Assembly (NCBI GenBank): GCA_964388085.1
Contig: CAYLZW010000369.1
Coordinates: 1 to 5,486 of the forward strand
Direction: 5' to 3'
Source: CAYLZW01 sp964388085
Lineage (GTDB): Bacteria > Myxococcota > UBA727 > CAYLZW01
DNA: 5,486 nt
Below are positions 1-5,486 of this stretch, in pieces. Each line of letters starts with the position of its first letter. Position 1 is the stretch's first letter. The position numbers were made by a program, and so were the translations under genes. The notes below the pieces were generated by a model. It saw nothing but the letters and a program-made list of their open reading frames with translations, did not search any database and was not told where the DNA came from.

Positions 1-294
1 GTGCTCGATGACGTGGTTGATGGCGGCCGACGCCGCCTCGCTCATCTGCCCGGGCCCCGACTGCATGGCCCGCTTCAGCATGGCGTCGAAGGCGCGTCCG
101 GAGATCTTGCCGTGCTGGCGCTGCTCGGCGTCGGCGGCGTCGAGGATCGCGCGCGCCACCGCGTCGTTCGTGATCTCCGGCGCCACGCGCGCGGTCTCGT
201 TCGTGCGCGCGCTGTCCGCCTGACGGATGCCGCCGGACTTCGGCGTCGAAGCGGCGGACGCGGAGGGGCTTGCCGTCTTGCGAATGGTCTTCAT
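1..294 (-). CDS. Hypothetical small helix-rich protein, N-terminal part (runs off the left edge)
   Basis: The frame opens at an ATG at 292-294 and stays open for 98 codons to the window edge, so the C-terminus is missing. I do not recognise the family. Residues 1-40 begin MKTIRKTASPSASAASTPKS and are basic and rich in Ser, Ala, Thr and Pro, which suggests a disordered tail. There is no hydrophobic stretch, so I see no signal peptide or membrane segment and infer a cytoplasmic protein. From about residue 41 the sequence looks amphipathic and helical (DAVARAILDAADAEQRQ, then GRAFDAMLKRAMQ, then MSEAASAAINHVIEH). Third codon positions are mostly G or C, as in a real gene here. AAGG at 304-307 lies 9 nt before the ATG and is a modest ribosome binding site. 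The gene sits 108 nt beyond the terminator of the metalloprotease gene, so it probably has its own promoter. Reality of the gene is likely; its function is unknown. Confidence 0.72.
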   Translation of the reverse strand, partial: MKTIRKTASPSASAASTPKSGGIRQADSARTNETARVAPEITNDAVARAILDAADAEQRQHGKISGRAFDAMLKRAMQSGPGQMSEAASAAINHVIEH

Positions 295-303
295 GGGCTC
301 TCG

Positions 304-307
304 CCTT
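304..307 (-). promoter_or_regulatory. Probable ribosome binding site of the left-edge small gene
   Basis: The minus strand reads GAAGGCGAGAGCCC directly before the ATG at 292-294. AAGG lies 9 nt from the start codon, an acceptable Shine-Dalgarno spacing, although the match is short. It supports this ATG as the start; no other ATG lies in this frame until codon 71. Confidence 0.45.
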
Positions 308-402
308 CGGCCGGCGCCTCGCGCGCGCCGGAGAGAACGGTTTCAAGGAGATTATCGGCTGAGAGCCGCCTTTGGCGCCATCTCGCGGAGGGGTGCCCGG
401 CA

Positions 403-434
403 AAGAGAGAGGCGCCCGAAGGCGCCCCGCTCTT
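403..434 (-). terminator. Terminator-like hairpin with UUCG tetraloop after the metalloprotease gene
   Basis: On the minus strand the core is GGCGCC-TTCG-GGCGCC (411-426), a six-pair GC stem closed by a C(UUCG)G tetraloop, which is known to be exceptionally stable in RNA. The stem extends outward through a G-U pair, a G-C pair and one C/U mismatch, then five more pairs (AAGAG with CTCTT), reaching 403-434. It begins 27 nt past the metalloprotease stop codon. The trailing strand is pyrimidine-rich (TCTCTCTTTG) rather than a pure T-tract, so termination may be less efficient or may serve partly as 3'-end protection. The U-rich side appears only on the minus strand, matching the gene direction. 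Confidence 0.65.
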
Positions 435-461
435 AGCTCAGCAGTGGTCGTGGGCGAACGA

Positions 462-3400
462 CTAGAAGTCGCCTTCCCACACATCCGAGCGGCCGAAGAC
501 GTTCCGCGTCTCCTTCATGATCTCGAGGATGCGGATGTCGCTCTGCAGCTGCCACCCCATGAAGCCATCGAGAGGCACCTCGCCAGGGCCGTCCGCGCCG
601 CCGACGAAGTAGCGGTCCTTGATGTCCCGCACGAACTCGTAGGCGATGCTGTAGACGTTGTCCGGGTCGCCATCGCGAACCTGGCGGATCGCGTAGAAGA
701 TGTAGCCCGTCTCGGGATCGCGGAACTCCGCGTACCGCGCCGGGTCGCTCTTGATGTCGGCCGGGATGTCCGCGTCCGTGTTCGCGTACCGGCGGTCCAC
801 CATGATGGACTCGCTGAACTCGAGGTCGTCGGTCATCTGGTTCTGGAACGCCGCGTTGAACATCGCCAGCAAGCGGAACGTGTACTGCTGGTCGGGATCG
901 ACGAACGGGTTCGTGTTGCTGTCACGCGGGGAAGCGCCGGTCAGCGACAGCACGTCGAGGAACTCGACCTTCTCGCCGGAGGCGTCCACGCGCGGGCCGT
1001 AGACGGCCGGTCGGTCGGACACCACGCCACCGATCATGTTGTTGATCTCGTTGGCGAACAGCGTGTTGAAGCTGATGAGGTAGCTGCGCGTGTCGGAGCT
1101 CGCGTCGACGCCGATGAAGTCGGTGTAGGGGTCGCCGACGGCCTTGACCGCCAACCACTTGTCCCACCACGAGCCCATGACCACGGGCTTCCAGTAGAAG
1201 TAGTAGCCGTACTTCTCGCGGTCGTAGAGCGTGATGCTCGAGCGACCGACGCCGTAGGGGATCTCGAGCGCCGGCACCGAGATGACGACCGGCACGTAGT
1301 CGGGGTCAGGATCTCCGTTGCCGAGCAGCGGGGCCGGCGTCGCGTCCACGATGTCCTCCCAGCCCGCACAGCCGCTGCTGTCCGGCACGTGGACGTACTC
1401 GTTGGTCGTCGTGATCTGCAGCGGCACGCGGCCCTCGTCATCGCTGGTCGTCGGGTCGTCGGGGATGGGCGCGAGCGTGTCGCAGGCGGCCGGGTTGGTG
1501 TCGACGAGGAGCACGGGCGTCCCGTCGATGCCGTCCTCGTTACCGGCCTGCGTGTAGTAGCAGCCGTTCTCGAGGCGGACGTAGCAGCCGAGGTCCGGGG
1601 TCTGGATGATCTCGCTGAAGAGGTTCAGACCTTCGGCCGCGCCGAGGTAACCGGCGAGCCCGCAAGCGTCGGCGACGAAGCGGTCGGCCTCGACCTGGCG
1701 CTCTCCGTCCTCGTACCAGACGCAGGGGCGGTCGCGACGGATGATGAGCTCGTCGTTCACCCAGTTCTTGTACTGGTTCAGGATGTACATGAACGAGCGG
1801 TTGTAGGTGCGGGAGATGTACGAGAAGACGTCGACACCGAAGGTCACCCGCTCGCGCTTGAAGCCGTCGAGGATGTGATAGTTGCGGTAGTCCTGCGCCT
1901 TCTTGATGGTGCGCTCGTAGTTGTCGAGCCCGCTGTCCCAGGTCGCGCAGATGGCGGACGCGTCACGGTACTCGTCCGAGCAGAACACGTAGGGCACCTC
2001 CACCTTGGAGGCGTCGTACAGGTCGCTGTTCGGGCTCGTCATGCGCCAGTTGATCGAGCTGCGATCGTACATGGCCGCCACGCGCTCGTCGTAGCTGGCG
2101 CCGTTCGAGACCACCTCGGGGTAGTACGTGTAGTGCAGCTCGCCGGGGCGCAGCAGCGTCGCGCGCTCCTTCGTGATGTCGGGCGAGTTGAACACCTCGA
2201 CGACGTCGAAGTAGGCGTACTTGATCGCCGCCAGGTCATACATACCGAGCGTGTTGTTCGTGCCGTAGGTGCTCGCGTAGTCCATGACCGACGAGTCCTG
2301 CAGGTCGACCATGCCCTCGCGCAGGGCCTGCTCGTAACCGGCGAGCAGCGTGCCGCTCAGGTTCCACATCGCGCGCGGGCGCTTGTCGCTGGCGCTCATG
2401 GTGTAGCCGGGGCCGCGCAGGCGCCAGTACTCGGGGCCGAAGTTGAGCGCGTCGGTGGAGCCGGCGAAGTTGTGCCGCAGGCCGACCGTGTGGCCGAGCT
2501 CGTGCAACTGCGTGTCCGCCATCGTGCGGCCGACGAGGTAGTTGTAGAGGTCGTCCTCGGTCTTGCCGTCCTTTAGCACCGGCGGGCTCTGCGTGGTGTC
2601 GTAGAACTCGCGGCGCACCGTCTGGAGCAGACCGGTCAGGCCCGTGTCGAAGAACTCCTCGCCGGTGAGGATGCAGCCGCCGGCCTTCGGGCTCAGCAGG
2701 CGCTCCTGGCGGAAGCGGGAGTAGTTGAACAGGTCCGGTGACAGCAGCTTGGACATGTCGTGGATGCCCATGTAGCCGACGTTCTCGCTGCCGTTCGAGG
2801 ACGCGTCCTGCACCATGAGGCCGCGCAGCATGTCCTGCATGTCGGGCGTCATGAGCGCCTCGTCGATGCCGGTGTTCCGCAGCGCCTCGAGGCGTCCCGG
2901 ACGGAGGTCCATGAAGGCCTCGCCGGTCTGGATCTGGTGGTTCAGGCGGGCCGCCTTGTCGCGGATGTCGAGCCGCGCCACCTGCGCCAGGATGCGGTCC
3001 TTGTCGAAGTTCTGCGCGATCTCGCGGAAGCGCGTATCGCCGCGCTCCCGGACGCGCTGCACCGCCTCCTGCGCCGGCACGCCGCCGCTCAGGTCGTCCG
3101 GCGTCAGGATGCCGAGCTCGAGCTTCAGGATGTCGAGCGTGCGCGCCGCGATCCACTTGCCGGGGGCGCCGTAATAGAACGCGTTGCCCTGGATGGTCTC
3201 GCCCGTGAGCGGGTCCTGCGCGGACGGGCCGTAGCCGAGCGGCGACGAGTCCTGCGCGTCGGGCACGTAGTAGTACATGTTGTAGCGGAGGTCGCCGATG
3301 CGGGCGTTCAGCCCGGGCTTGCCGCACTCCGCCGGATCGCCGGCCTCGACGGGGTTGTTCGGGCAGACGGTGAACATCCGGTGGTCGCCGAGATCGCTCT

Positions 3401-4529
3401 CGCTCCAGCCCGTGCCGGCGAGCACGGCTTCGCGGAACAGCCGGTTCCACTCCTCGCCGTTGTCGATGGCGAACGACTTGTACTCCGCGGGGAAGTCCTC
3501 GTTCAGGTAGTAGACGATCGTCTTGAGCTGCGAGGCCTCGCAGTTGGCGTAGGGCTTCTCGATCGTCGGGTCGTAGCAGCTCGCCGCGTCCTCCCAGACG
3601 GAGAAGCGCGACGCGAGGCGCTGCGCGGCAGGCTCGACGACGCCGTACTTCGGGTTGTAGCCGTAGCGCTCGGCGCGGAAGAAGCCGAACTTGGCGAAGC
3701 GGTTGTCGTCGTACTCGAGCGGCATGTAGTCGCTCTGATCAGGCGCGCGCATGAACGAGCTGCGCACCTTGAACTGGCCGCCGAGGCAGTCCTGGTAGAC
3801 GTTCGTGTAGAGGTAGCAGGTCAGGATCGGGAAGCCGTACGCCTCCGACGCCCACTTCAGCTCCTCCGGCTGCGCCGTGATGGAGTGCGTCAAGTCGATG
3901 TACGTGCTGGTGATCAGCGCGGCGTCCTTCGTCTCGTGCGTCGGATCCTCGCCGTTGTAGAACGTGACCGGCTGCTGATCGACGGCCGCGGTGCTGAACT
4001 GGAAGTCGCTGATCGAGTTCATCGACCAGTCCACGCGCATGTACTGGCGCTCGTACCAGGGGCGGTCGGAGCTGTTCTCCTCGATGACGTTGGTCTGCTC
4101 ACCGGTGGCGGGGTTATACTGCCGCTGCACGTCGAAGTGGCTCACGATCGGGAACGCGGCCACCGGGTTATCGAGGTACGGGCCGGTGCCGGGGCGGACG
4201 TGCCCGTCGCCGCCTTCCTGGAACGGATAGGCGCGGTAGGCGAACAGGAAGTCTTCCTGGATGTCCCACACGACGCGCTCGGTGGTGCCCTGCTCGCCGA
4301 TAAACGAGATGCCGCTGGTGGCGGGCACGTCGATGACGGTCTGGCGGAAGAACCACTCGCCGCCGTCATTGAAGATGCTCTTGTCGACCTTGTTCGGCTG
4401 CGTCCGATCGACGTCCGCTACCTGGAAGCAACCGACGGCCAGCAGCGTTGTCGCCCCGAGGAGGGCGGCGCCGGTCGCTCGGGTAAGGTTCCATCCGCTC
4501 ATCATGCGGCTCCTCATGTGGGTCTTCAT
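462..4529 (-). CDS. Large zinc-dependent metalloprotease lipoprotein (metzincin, EcxA/DUF4953-like)
   Basis: This is a predicted exported zinc endopeptidase of 1355 residues; the substrate is unknown. Residues 1-33 form a lipoprotein signal peptide with a basic start, a hydrophobic core (GAALLGATTLLAVG) and lipobox Cys34, so the mature protein should be lipid-anchored in the envelope. DRTQPNK (41-47) and DRPWYERQYMRVDWS (155-169) are motifs I associate with myxobacterial lipoproteins. The zinc site HELGHTVGLRH spans 676-686: His676, His680 and His686 are ligands, Glu677 is the catalytic base and Gly683 the conserved glycine. SVMDY follows with Met749 as the Met-turn. YDLAAIKY (764-771) and FCSDE with Cys850/Cys861 resemble features downstream of the EcxA-type catalytic core. 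Fifteen further cysteines, many in close pairs, suggest disulfides. It is much longer than the roughly 800-900 residues I recall for DUF5117/DUF4953 proteins. I chose 4529 because the codons from there are uniformly GC-ending and AGGA precedes it; 4502 is a strong alternative. Terminators on both sides suggest it is monocistronic. Confidence 0.9.
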   Translation of the reverse strand: MKTHMRSRMMSGWNLTRATGAALLGATTLLAVGCFQVADVDRTQPNKVDKSIFNDGGEWFFRQTVIDVPATSGISFIGEQGTTERVVWDIQEDFLFAYRAYPFQEGGDGHVRPGTGPYLDNPVAAFPIVSHFDVQRQYNPATGEQTNVIEENSSDRPWYERQYMRVDWSMNSISDFQFSTAAVDQQPVTFYNGEDPTHETKDAALITSTYIDLTHSITAQPEELKWASEAYGFPILTCYLYTNVYQDCLGGQFKVRSSFMRAPDQSDYMPLEYDDNRFAKFGFFRAERYGYNPKYGVVEPAAQRLASRFSVWEDAASCYDPTIEKPYANCEASQLKTIVYYLNEDFPAEYKSFAIDNGEEWNRLFREAVLAGTGWSESDLGDHRMFTVCPNNPVEAGDPAECGKPGLNARIGDLRYNMYYYVPDAQDSSPLGYGPSAQDPLTGETIQGNAFYYGAPGKWIAARTLDILKLELGILTPDDLSGGVPAQEAVQRVRERGDTRFREIAQNFDKDRILAQVARLDIRDKAARLNHQIQTGEAFMDLRPGRLEALRNTGIDEALMTPDMQDMLRGLMVQDASSNGSENVGYMGIHDMSKLLSPDLFNYSRFRQERLLSPKAGGCILTGEEFFDTGLTGLLQTVRREFYDTTQSPPVLKDGKTEDDLYNYLVGRTMADTQLHELGHTVGLRHNFAGSTDALNFGPEYWRLRGPGYTMSASDKRPRAMWNLSGTLLAGYEQALREGMVDLQDSSVMDYASTYGTNNTLGMYDLAAIKYAYFDVVEVFNSPDITKERATLLRPGELHYTYYPEVVSNGASYDERVAAMYDRSSINWRMTSPNSDLYDASKVEVPYVFCSDEYRDASAICATWDSGLDNYERTIKKAQDYRNYHILDGFKRERVTFGVDVFSYISRTYNRSFMYILNQYKNWVNDELIIRRDRPCVWYEDGERQVEADRFVADACGLAGYLGAAEGLNLFSEIIQTPDLGCYVRLENGCYYTQAGNEDGIDGTPVLLVDTNPAACDTLAPIPDDPTTSDDEGRVPLQITTTNEYVHVPDSSGCAGWEDIVDATPAPLLGNGDPDPDYVPVVISVPALEIPYGVGRSSITLYDREKYGYYFYWKPVVMGSWWDKWLAVKAVGDPYTDFIGVDASSDTRSYLISFNTLFANEINNMIGGVVSDRPAVYGPRVDASGEKVEFLDVLSLTGASPRDSNTNPFVDPDQQYTFRLLAMFNAAFQNQMTDDLEFSESIMVDRRYANTDADIPADIKSDPARYAEFRDPETGYIFYAIRQVRDGDPDNVYSIAYEFVRDIKDRYFVGGADGPGEVPLDGFMGWQLQSDIRILEIMKETRNVFGRSDVWEGDF
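4510..4515 (-). promoter_or_regulatory. GAGGAG Shine-Dalgarno supporting an alternative internal start at 4502
   Basis: The minus strand reads GAGGAG CCGC ATG ATG. GAGGAG lies 7 nt before the ATG at 4500-4502, which is ideal spacing, and 4 nt before the ATG at 4503-4505. Starting at 4502 gives MSGWNLTR followed directly by the hydrophobic core, a normal 24-residue lipoprotein signal. It competes with the start at 4529. If 4529 is the true start, this purine run is simply codons for Arg-Ser. Confidence 0.5.
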
Positions 4530-4538
4530 GAACACTCG

Positions 4539-4542
4539 TCCT
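4539..4542 (-). promoter_or_regulatory. AGGA ribosome binding site for the chosen metalloprotease start
   Basis: AGGA lies 9 nt before the ATG at 4527-4529 on the minus strand. It is shorter than the internal GAGGAG, but the eight codons that follow this ATG all end in G or C, whereas about half of the eight in-frame codons before it end in A. That change supports translation beginning here, though it is weak statistics. Confidence 0.45.
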
Positions 4543-4571
4543 GTTCCGTCCCGGCATCGCGCCGTGTGCGC

Positions 4572-4586
4572 CCGGCACAGTGCCGG
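4572..4586. repeat. Perfect 15-bp palindrome in the metalloprotease leader
   Basis: The plus strand reads CCGGCAC A GTGCCGG, two exact 7-bp arms around a single central base. It lies 43 nt upstream of the chosen start and about 90 nt downstream of the predicted transcription start. It could be an operator bound by a dimeric regulator, or form a small stem with a 3-nt loop in the leader RNA. It has no T-tract, so it is not a terminator. In GC-rich DNA such a palindrome can also arise by chance, so the function is unproven. Confidence 0.45.
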
Positions 4587-4681
4587 CGTAGGCGGGGGTG
4601 TGCAAGACACATCCATTCCCCGACAGCGCAGCCCGCGTACCGAGCAAGAAGCAGGCCCCACGCAACACGCACGCTACCGAA

Positions 4682-4710
4682 ATTGTAAGTGATTGATTTC
4701 TAAATGAAAA
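4682..4710 (-). promoter_or_regulatory. Probable sigma-70-type promoter of the metalloprotease gene
   Basis: On the minus strand, TTTTCA (4705-4710; four of six matches to TTGACA) is followed after exactly 17 nt by TACAAT (4682-4687; five of six matches to TATAAT). It lies in the only clearly AT-rich patch in the window. Initiation would fall near 4675, giving a leader of about 145 nt before the ATG at 4529. The -35 hexamer sits inside the T-rich tail of the preceding terminator, so the two signals share DNA. The call rests on consensus matching alone; alternative sigma factors, common in myxobacteria, cannot be excluded. Confidence 0.6.
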
Positions 4711-4743
4711 ATGAGCGGGCGCCGACGAAGGATCGGCGCCCGC
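4700..4743 (-). terminator. Strong intrinsic terminator after the beta-rich protein gene
   Basis: On the minus strand an 11-bp perfect stem (GCGGGCGCCGA with TCGGCGCCCGC, 4733-4743 and 4715-4725) encloses a 7-nt loop and is followed by TCATTTTTCATTTA. It begins 35 nt after the stop codon of the gene at 4779. The plus-strand side beyond 4743 has no T-tract, so it works in one direction only. This is the clearest regulatory element in the window. Confidence 0.9.
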
Positions 4744-4778
4744 CAGGGGTGTTAGTCAGACGATCAGCCAGATGCCGA

Positions 4779-5486
4779 TCAGCGTTGGAACGTAAGCCGG
4801 TCCTCGGACGTGCGGTCGATGGAGTCGAGCAGGTCGTCGAGGCGGAAGCTGCCCGACGTGATGGAGTCCCCGTCGAGGGCGGACAATTGGAAGGTCACGT
4901 CCTCGCCGGCGGCCGGGAGCGGGTCCGGTGACAGCGCCGGCAGCTCGAAGCTCGTGCGGCCGTCAAAGATCACGACGGACCAGCGGGAGGCGTCCGCGTC
5001 ATCCCGCAGGGTAGCGGTGTAGGCCTCGGCGCCGGCGATGGCGTCGAACGAGAAGGTGAGGCCCGCGCGCGCGAGGCCCTCGGGCGGCGGCTGCCAGTCC
5101 TGCAATTGCGCGTCCGTGCTCGTGTCGGTGACGCCGTGCGCGATGCCGGTCGAGCCGGCGGGGCCCCCCGGCTCTTTCGCGGACGCGAACACGAGATAGC
5201 TCGCGTCCGCGAAGTCACCGGCCAGCTTCGGCACCGACCAGGTCGCGCTCGTGGGCGTGAAGGGCGCGATGATCGGCACGAGGCCCGTGGCGCCGAGATC
5301 GAGGAGCGCGAGCGCGCTGACGTCGGTCTGCGTGACCGGGACGGTGGCCGGGAAGTCGACGGTGAACGCCGTCAGGTCCTCCGCCGCCGTGATGACGGTC
5401 AGGTCGCCCGCGTCCGTGGTGTCGCCGTCGGTCACGTTCAAGCCGAGCGCGTAGGCGTAGCCGACGACACCGTCGACGACGTCATT
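4779..5486 (-). CDS. Acidic beta-rich, probably exported protein, C-terminal part (5' end outside window)
   Basis: The frame is open from the window edge at 5486 to a TGA at 4779-4781, giving 235 residues of C-terminus; the start lies beyond the window. I do not recognise a named family. The sequence is rich in Asp, Thr, Ala and Val with alternating hydrophobic residues, typical of beta sandwiches, and has no cysteine and no membrane helix. Residues of about 140-205 (LTFSFDAIAGAEAYTATL, then FDGRTSFELPAL and VTFQLSALD) have the look of a fibronectin-III or similar Ig-like domain: a tryptophan-position aromatic near the start, GAEAY, and a terminal beta strand. A polar tail ending DRLTFQR follows. 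Such modules are common in surface or secreted myxobacterial proteins, often anchored by an N-terminal signal that is not visible here. A strong terminator follows, and the metalloprotease gene has its own promoter, so the two are probably transcribed separately. Confidence 0.85.
   Translation of the reverse strand, partial: NDVVDGVVGYAYALGLNVTDGDTTDAGDLTVITAAEDLTAFTVDFPATVPVTQTDVSALALLDLGATGLVPIIAPFTPTSATWSVPKLAGDFADASYLVFASAKEPGGPAGSTGIAHGVTDTSTDAQLQDWQPPPEGLARAGLTFSFDAIAGAEAYTATLRDDADASRWSVVIFDGRTSFELPALSPDPLPAAGEDVTFQLSALDGDSITSGSFRLDDLLDSIDRTSEDRLTFQR

Noticed and set aside
97..135. EF-hand-like look of the left-edge protein around HGKISGRAF
   Set aside because: The Gly-x-Ile core and following Phe resemble an EF-hand, but the acidic calcium ligands at loop positions 3, 5 and 12 are replaced by Arg, His and Ala, so calcium binding is not supported.
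351..356. GATAAT as a -10 element for the small left-edge gene
   Set aside because: It matches TATAAT at five of six positions on the minus strand and lies suitably upstream of the ATG at 294, but the region 16-18 nt before it has no resemblance to a -35 element and there is no extended -10 TG. One hexamer is not enough.
1..465. A 154-codon plus-strand frame starting at GTG at the window edge
   Set aside because: It is Arg/Gly/Leu/Ala-rich, has no motif, and overlaps the better-supported minus-strand gene and the terminator hairpin.
372..2576. A 734-codon open frame on the plus strand
   Set aside because: It lies antisense to the metalloprotease gene. Its product is a monotonous Val/Arg/Ala/Asp/Leu mix without recognisable motifs, as expected when the complementary frame of a GC-rich gene lacks stops. 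The minus-strand product carries a lipobox and an intact zinc site instead.
2236..3450. A 404-codon minus-strand frame inside the metalloprotease gene
   Set aside because: It is a shifted frame of the real gene, very rich in Arg, Pro, Ala and Gly, which is typical of out-of-frame reading of GC-rich coding DNA.
4530..4661. N-terminal extension of the metalloprotease to the ATG at 4661
   Set aside because: The extra 44 codons encode a Cys/Pro/Arg-rich stretch with weak codon bias placed before a good signal peptide, and the predicted transcription start leaves almost no leader for it.
2760..4688. A 642-codon open frame on the plus strand
   Set aside because: It has the same antisense composition. 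It also runs through the predicted promoter and leader of the metalloprotease gene and has no convincing signals of its own.
5439..5441. TTG at 5439-5441 as the start of the right-hand gene
   Set aside because: The frame continues open upstream to the window edge with similar protein character (GVVGYAYALG before it), so this is more likely an internal leucine codon.

Overview
The window is GC-rich DNA with a strong preference for G or C at third codon positions. All recognisable genes lie on the minus strand. The dominant gene encodes a very large lipoprotein metalloprotease whose N-terminal motifs (DRTQPNK after the lipobox, and DRPWYERQYMRVDWS) I associate with secreted proteins of myxobacteria and related Myxococcota. 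This is a judgement from protein style; the window holds no rRNA or other marker gene.

Layout in the direction of transcription, from high to low coordinates. (1) 5486-4779 is the C-terminal part of an acidic, beta-rich protein that enters from outside the window. It has a fibronectin-III-like segment and no cysteines. (2) A strong intrinsic terminator lies at 4700-4743. Its T-rich tail overlaps the -35 region of a promoter for the next gene (-10 TACAAT at 4682-4687). A leader of roughly 145 nt follows and carries a perfect 15-bp palindrome. (3) 4529-462 is a 1355-residue lipoprotein with a complete HELGHTVGLRH zinc site and a downstream SVMDY Met-turn. It is a metzincin of the EcxA / DUF4953 type. 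(4) A second terminator-like hairpin with a UUCG tetraloop lies at 403-434. (5) 294-1 is the first 98 codons of a small, soluble-looking, helix-rich protein that runs off the window. It has no stop codon inside the window, so it is easy to miss.

The genes appear to be separate transcription units pointing the same way, each major gene closed by its own terminator. The two rightmost products look like envelope or exported proteins; the small left one looks cytoplasmic. I see no evidence that they form one pathway.

I found no tRNA, rRNA, CRISPR array, insertion sequence or phage gene. Long open frames on the plus strand (734 and 642 codons) are antisense shadows of the metalloprotease gene. 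I see no convincing new multi-gene system. The items most worth a second look are the oversized metalloprotease, the compact terminator/promoter overlap, the leader palindrome and the unlisted left-edge gene.
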